The notes below the pieces were generated by a model. The model saw only the letters and a list, made by a program, of their open reading frames with translations. It was not told the origin of the DNA and made no database searches. The position numbers and the translations under genes are program-made. From Gigaspora margarita (lineage: Eukaryota; Glomeromycota; Glomeromycetes; Diversisporales; Gigasporaceae), in assembly GCA_009809945.1 (NCBI GenBank), contig WTPW01001596.1, positions 100,415 to 164,414 of the forward strand: a DNA stretch of 64,000 bases, written 5' to 3'. Below, piece after piece: positions 60,390-64,000 of this stretch. How positions within the stretch are numbered: position 1 is the first letter of the stretch; each line of letters starts with the position of its first letter.

Positions 60390-60870
60390 TTAATATGAAT
60401 GATGGCAGTCGCAATGATGAAAGTTTAATCAGTGCGGGTAAGTTTATGATATGCTGTATGTATATTTTCTTATAAGTTTGATGATACTGTTATTTAACAT
60501 ATATGTATTGTAGTCAATATGAACGTTACCAATTACGACAGTAACAATGACGAGAGTTTAAGTAAGTTTTAATATATATTTATTTTTTATAAACAGTTTT
60601 ATAGTGCTATTATTAATATTATGCATATTGTAGTCAACAAGAATATTACTAACCATGCTTGTATAAATCAGACGATCGTAGGAATAATGATGTTGAGAGT
60701 CAAATATTGGTAGGTTTAATATTTATATTGTGTAAATAGTTGGATGATATATACTAAAAATTAATCTNTACNTTATANCTTACAAAGATTTTACTAGCTA
60801 TAAGTTTCGCTGTTGTAGTTTCTGCAGTCAAATTGGCCATAATGCTCGCACATGCAACTCAAAAAATTAG
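60390..60870 (+). pseudogene. Tandem exon-like modules ending in a CCHC zinc-knuckle exon
   Basis: Three similar exon-intron units lie head to tail: 60390-60437, 60514-60561 and 60634-60709. Each is preceded by ATTGTAG and followed by GTAAGT or GTAGGT. They encode VNMNDGSRNDESL, VNMNVTNYDSNNDESL and a longer, frame-shifted third version. A fourth exon from about 60788 encodes CSFCSQIGHNARTC, a C-x2-C-x4-H-x4-C zinc knuckle, ending at TAG 60868-60870. No ATG-headed first exon was identified, and Ns at 60767-60778 blur the last intron. Zinc knuckles of this kind bind nucleic acid and often sit at the end of transposase-like proteins. It could be the 5' part of a gene or a relic. Confidence 0.5.
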
Positions 60871-61636
60871 CTGTAAGTATAGATGAATAGTGTATTGCAT
60901 GTATGTTATTGTAAGTTGTTTGCGAAATGTTATGCTAATGATTGTATCAGTGATGAATGTTATTGTGTTGGCCCAATATGTGATATGTAGTAGTATAGTA
61001 TGAAGCATACAAAATTTATATGCATTTTTTTTTAGGAATTAGGGTTGAATGTGTTTAGAATATATTTTTTTTTTTGTAGGATTTTTAATGTGTCTTAGAA
61101 AGCTTTTTATTAAGTTAGTGTAAGATTTAGACTAATGATTTTATTTTTAATTTTACTATTAAACTACTACGTACTGTTTCATGTTGGGCTTAAGATTTTA
61201 AGTTTTGAAATTAAGGATTAGTTTCAGCTTAGTCAACTCCAATCGGTAATGAATAAGTTTGGATATTTTATCGAACAAACTTTTTGAGCACTGATAAAAT
61301 GTTCAAATTTAATCATGATTTATAGACCAATTAATGCCTTAATTATGTTAAATTTGTATTGTTTTTTACAACTAATATGAAAGAAAGTTTGAAGGAAATG
61401 ATATTATAGATAAATGGGAAAATATATACTAAATAAGAAAGTAATGTGCTATACTATAGATAGGTGATAATTTATACTTTTTAGATGTGATAAGTAATGT
61501 ATAATTTATTAAATAGCGAATAAAATATAATTTTAAATAGAAATGAACTTAAAATGTATGTAATTAAAGTACGAAATAACTTGGTGCTATTAAGAAACCT
61601 TTTGCAATAGTTAAAAAATAACCTTGAGGCCTAAAG

Positions 61637-61650
61637 GTTAGGGTTAGGGT
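61637..61650 (+). repeat. Short telomere-like TTAGGG repeat
   Basis: TTAGGGTTAGGGTT, just over two units, lies in otherwise ordinary AT-rich DNA. It is too short to be a telomere. Confidence 0.5.
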
Positions 61651-61727
61651 TGGTTTCATTATGTTGAGCTTTGGGAGGGGGTTTTAATATATAAAAATTA
61701 TATATAAATTATTATAATGATTAGTAT

Positions 61728-61847
61728 TTATGGTGTTTATCACCTATAGTGTTTAGTGCCTATGGTGTTTAGCGCATATTGTGTTTAGTGTCTATAGTGT
61801 TTAGCACTTATGGTGTTTAACACCTATGGTGTTTAGCGCCTATGTGC
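61728..61847. repeat. 16-bp minisatellite, 7.5 units
   Basis: Exact 16-bp steps of CTATGGTGTTTAGCGC and variants run from 61728 to 61847, ending CTATGTGC. Confidence 0.9.
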
Positions 61848-62639
61848 ATTTTAGTAGACCCAATATATAATTATAAAAACTAAAATCTATCTATTTTATA
61901 AAATTTTTAGTAAAATCAAGTAAATTTATTTTTACAATAATTAGAAAGGCTAGCTCTACAAACTTTAATTAAAAATCCAAGGCTATTAGCTTAATAAAAT
62001 TTTTCAATAAAAATTTATTTCTACTTTTTTAAATTAAATTTACTATAAATTTATTTTAGTTTATTATTAGTTTACTATTAACTTACTATAAATTTTATAA
62101 CTAAATTTAACCATTTTTGGCTTTGTACTCTTTATAACAAATCTATTAATTTTATTTTAATAATTTTTTTTATGCTTTTAAAATCAAATATAGATTAAAA
62201 TTAAACTATAATTTTATTTTTAATTATTTTTTTACTACTGTACTAAATTTAGTACATCAAATCTTGTGAAATATAAATTCTGTTTAAAGTTAATTTGTAC
62301 AAAATTTTTATATATAACTTTGACTAAATTTTGCATAATAACAATACTAGTATTAAAGTATAAGCAAAGTTTTAAATAAAAATTTTTTTGTTATTGTAAA
62401 ATAATTTTTTTAAATTGTACTAAATTTAGTACAGAGGGCTAATGGATACCCATTAATAATGGATCTATAAATGAATACTATATTGTATTTTCTAATTCTT
62501 CTAAAAAAATATTGCCGTAAATATCAAATTATAAATAATATATAATAAAAATTAATTTTTTTAATATTTATTATTAGCTTATCCTCAATGATCAGAAAAC
62601 AAAATATGCCATAGTCAGATTGAAGAAAAAAATCATATA
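61848..62639. other. AT-rich spacer
   Basis: No gene seen. The palindrome GTACTAAATTTAGTAC occurs twice, at about 62237 and 62416. Confidence 0.45.
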
Positions 62640-63760
62640 AAGTCAAATATACCATTAGACTGCAAAGCATGTCCATTTGTAATTATACTATGTAAAGGAT
62701 TACATACACATGCACCACCTCTTACATGAACTCCAAATTATATTAAACAAAGGTTGCAAATGCTTGTAAAACAAGCTAATTAAGATTTACTAGATGCAGC
62801 ATCTATTTATATTGTAACAGATAAAATTAAATATTAGATTTTTATAATATTGTTATTTAATTAATATATTTTATTTTATTTTAGACAATTTAATTAAGGC
62901 CTATGTTGGTATTGATAATTTATATGAAATTCACACATCACTTAATAATATAAATAAATTACAAAAAGAAAAAATATCCTTTTGGTCAAGATTTATTAGA
63001 GGTTATATCTATAGCTTTTTCTGAAATATTAACAACTTTTAGAACTAGTTTAAAGATTAAGTATGTACTAAAATATTATTTTTTAAATTCAAATTTTAAC
63101 TTTAGATTTTTTTAATGATGGACATATGATGATTTTTGTACTACTCAAGTCCAAATACAAAAATGTATTAAATATAATTACTTTGAAATTGACCCATCAT
63201 TTAAAAAAGACTAAGTAAAATAAATGAATTCAAAATAAATTATTATAATAAACAGTATAATATAAGTAAGTATTTTTTTAATATATATGGTATAAATTTT
63301 TTTTTTTATAATTCAGCAGTTCTGCCACAACTTTATTTCATTTTTGTAAATATTTAAAATATGCTATTTTATCTTACAAAATTTGCTATTTTTATGGCAC
63401 TAATACTAAAATGTGACCCACCCAGTTGTCTTAGTGATACCTAAGTGTGACCTGCTATAGCAAACTTTTCCTTTCTAAGTTTCTTTCTTTCAAAAAATAA
63501 AAACAACCTAGATCTGTCATCAGGGTTTGCTGCCTGTCTATTTAGTATAAATTATATTTTCTAATACATATTATTTAAATTATTTTATATATTAGTTTTA
63601 ACTTTTAACTATTTTTTTGCAAACCAAGCAACAAATATTGCATACCAATGTATATTTGAAGCATTGTTTAATCTTGTTAAACAATTTACTAGTAAATTAC
63701 CAAATTTTAATTGCATTAGTATTTTATTATTGGTGACCTTGATATGATACAACTTCCTGA
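62640..63760 (+). pseudogene. Decayed MULE-like gene
   Basis: Readable blocks in shifting frames are: CKACPFVIIL then GLHTHAPP at about 62658-62730 (paired Cys and His-Thr-His), an LYEIHTSLNNINKLQKEK stretch at 62920-62975, NDGHMMIFVLL at 63113-63145, then FEIDPSFKK at 63183-63210 and AYQCIFEALFNLVKQF at 63640-63690. The D-x-x-F block followed by an F-x-x-L-F helix recalls MULE-type transposase cores. Stops and frame changes are frequent, and 63290-63600 looks like an insertion or lost intron. The family seems repeated in glomeromycetes; this is from memory. Confidence 0.45.
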
Positions 63761-63910
63761 ATTAAGCAAATCTTTAACCTTTAATTGATATTCTCTTATA
63801 TAGGAGGACCATTTAGTTCATATTTTCAACCTTGTCAAGTTCATTATAAATAGTAAATTAATAATAATAATAGTATATGGTATTTATTAAATATATATTA
63901 ATAATCTATA

Positions 63911-64000
63911 CAGTCAAACCTCCATATGTATTTAGGAAGGTATTGCATTTAGAGAGAGCCAATTACCATATAACGCACCATAAAGTACCTCTTGAAATAG
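63911..64000. mobile_element. Left end of a mariner/pogo-type element (runs off window)
   Basis: After TA (63909-63910) the sequence begins CAGTCAAACCTCCATATG, the classic form of pogo/Tc1 terminal repeats. The rest of the element would lie beyond 64000. Confidence 0.5.

Overview
The window looks like a piece of an arbuscular mycorrhizal fungus genome (Glomeromycotina, Rhizophagus-like). The basis is strong AT richness, short introns of about 50-110 bp with GTAAGT-like donors, very long arrays of Sel1-like repeats joined to a TKL-type protein kinase, and a dense load of decayed transposons. The species is an inference; no rRNA or marker gene is present.

Layout. 1-5574: repeats only (a composite palindrome, a 29-bp tandem array, an inverted-repeat element at 3035-3875, and an 8-bp-TSD hAT-like element at 4002-5107). 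5575-6009: a Cys-rich exon or gene fragment. 7299-9151 (minus): an intact-looking ten-exon gene for a two-helix membrane glycoprotein, the best-preserved ordinary gene here. 11090-12641: a dead pogo/Tc1-type transposase. 13180-16335: MITEs and inverted-repeat elements. 16740-35473: a Sel1-kinase gene copy (copy 1), dead and split by a nested insertion: a hAT element (17220-31576) holding a Ty3/gypsy LTR retrotransposon (19756-31461, minus), which itself carries five small elements. 35474-41744: intergenic sequence with MITE pieces. 41745-48642: Sel1-kinase copy 2, about 50 Sel1 repeats followed by a kinase domain, with two apparent 1-base deletions. The sequence downstream of copy 2 (to about 49829) is homologous to that downstream of copy 1 (to about 37629), so the locus is a segmental duplication. 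51750-53502: a TA-flanked element built from TTTCGCA-like words. 53680-58970: a decayed satellite of roughly 95-bp units, interrupted by a 1.6-kb hAT-like element. 60390-60870: tandem exon-like modules ending in a CCHC zinc-knuckle exon. 62640-63760: a decayed MULE-like gene. 63911-64000: the left end of a mariner/pogo element that runs out of the window.

How it fits together. The most interesting gene is the Sel1-kinase pair. In both copies the Sel1 array seems to end at a TAA, but that TAA lies in the 5' splice site (GTAA) of an intron. A 17/20-nt microexon and a second intron then join the Sel1 array in frame to the kinase exon. Splicing would give a roughly 2,220-residue Sel1-kinase fusion, and intron retention a Sel1-only protein. 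Because the locus is duplicated, each copy serves as an empty-site control for insertions in the other.

Limits. All calls come from reading the sequence by eye; no database search, alignment program or RNA data was used. Element ends with matching target-site duplications are the firmest non-coding calls. Repeat counts in the satellite are approximate.
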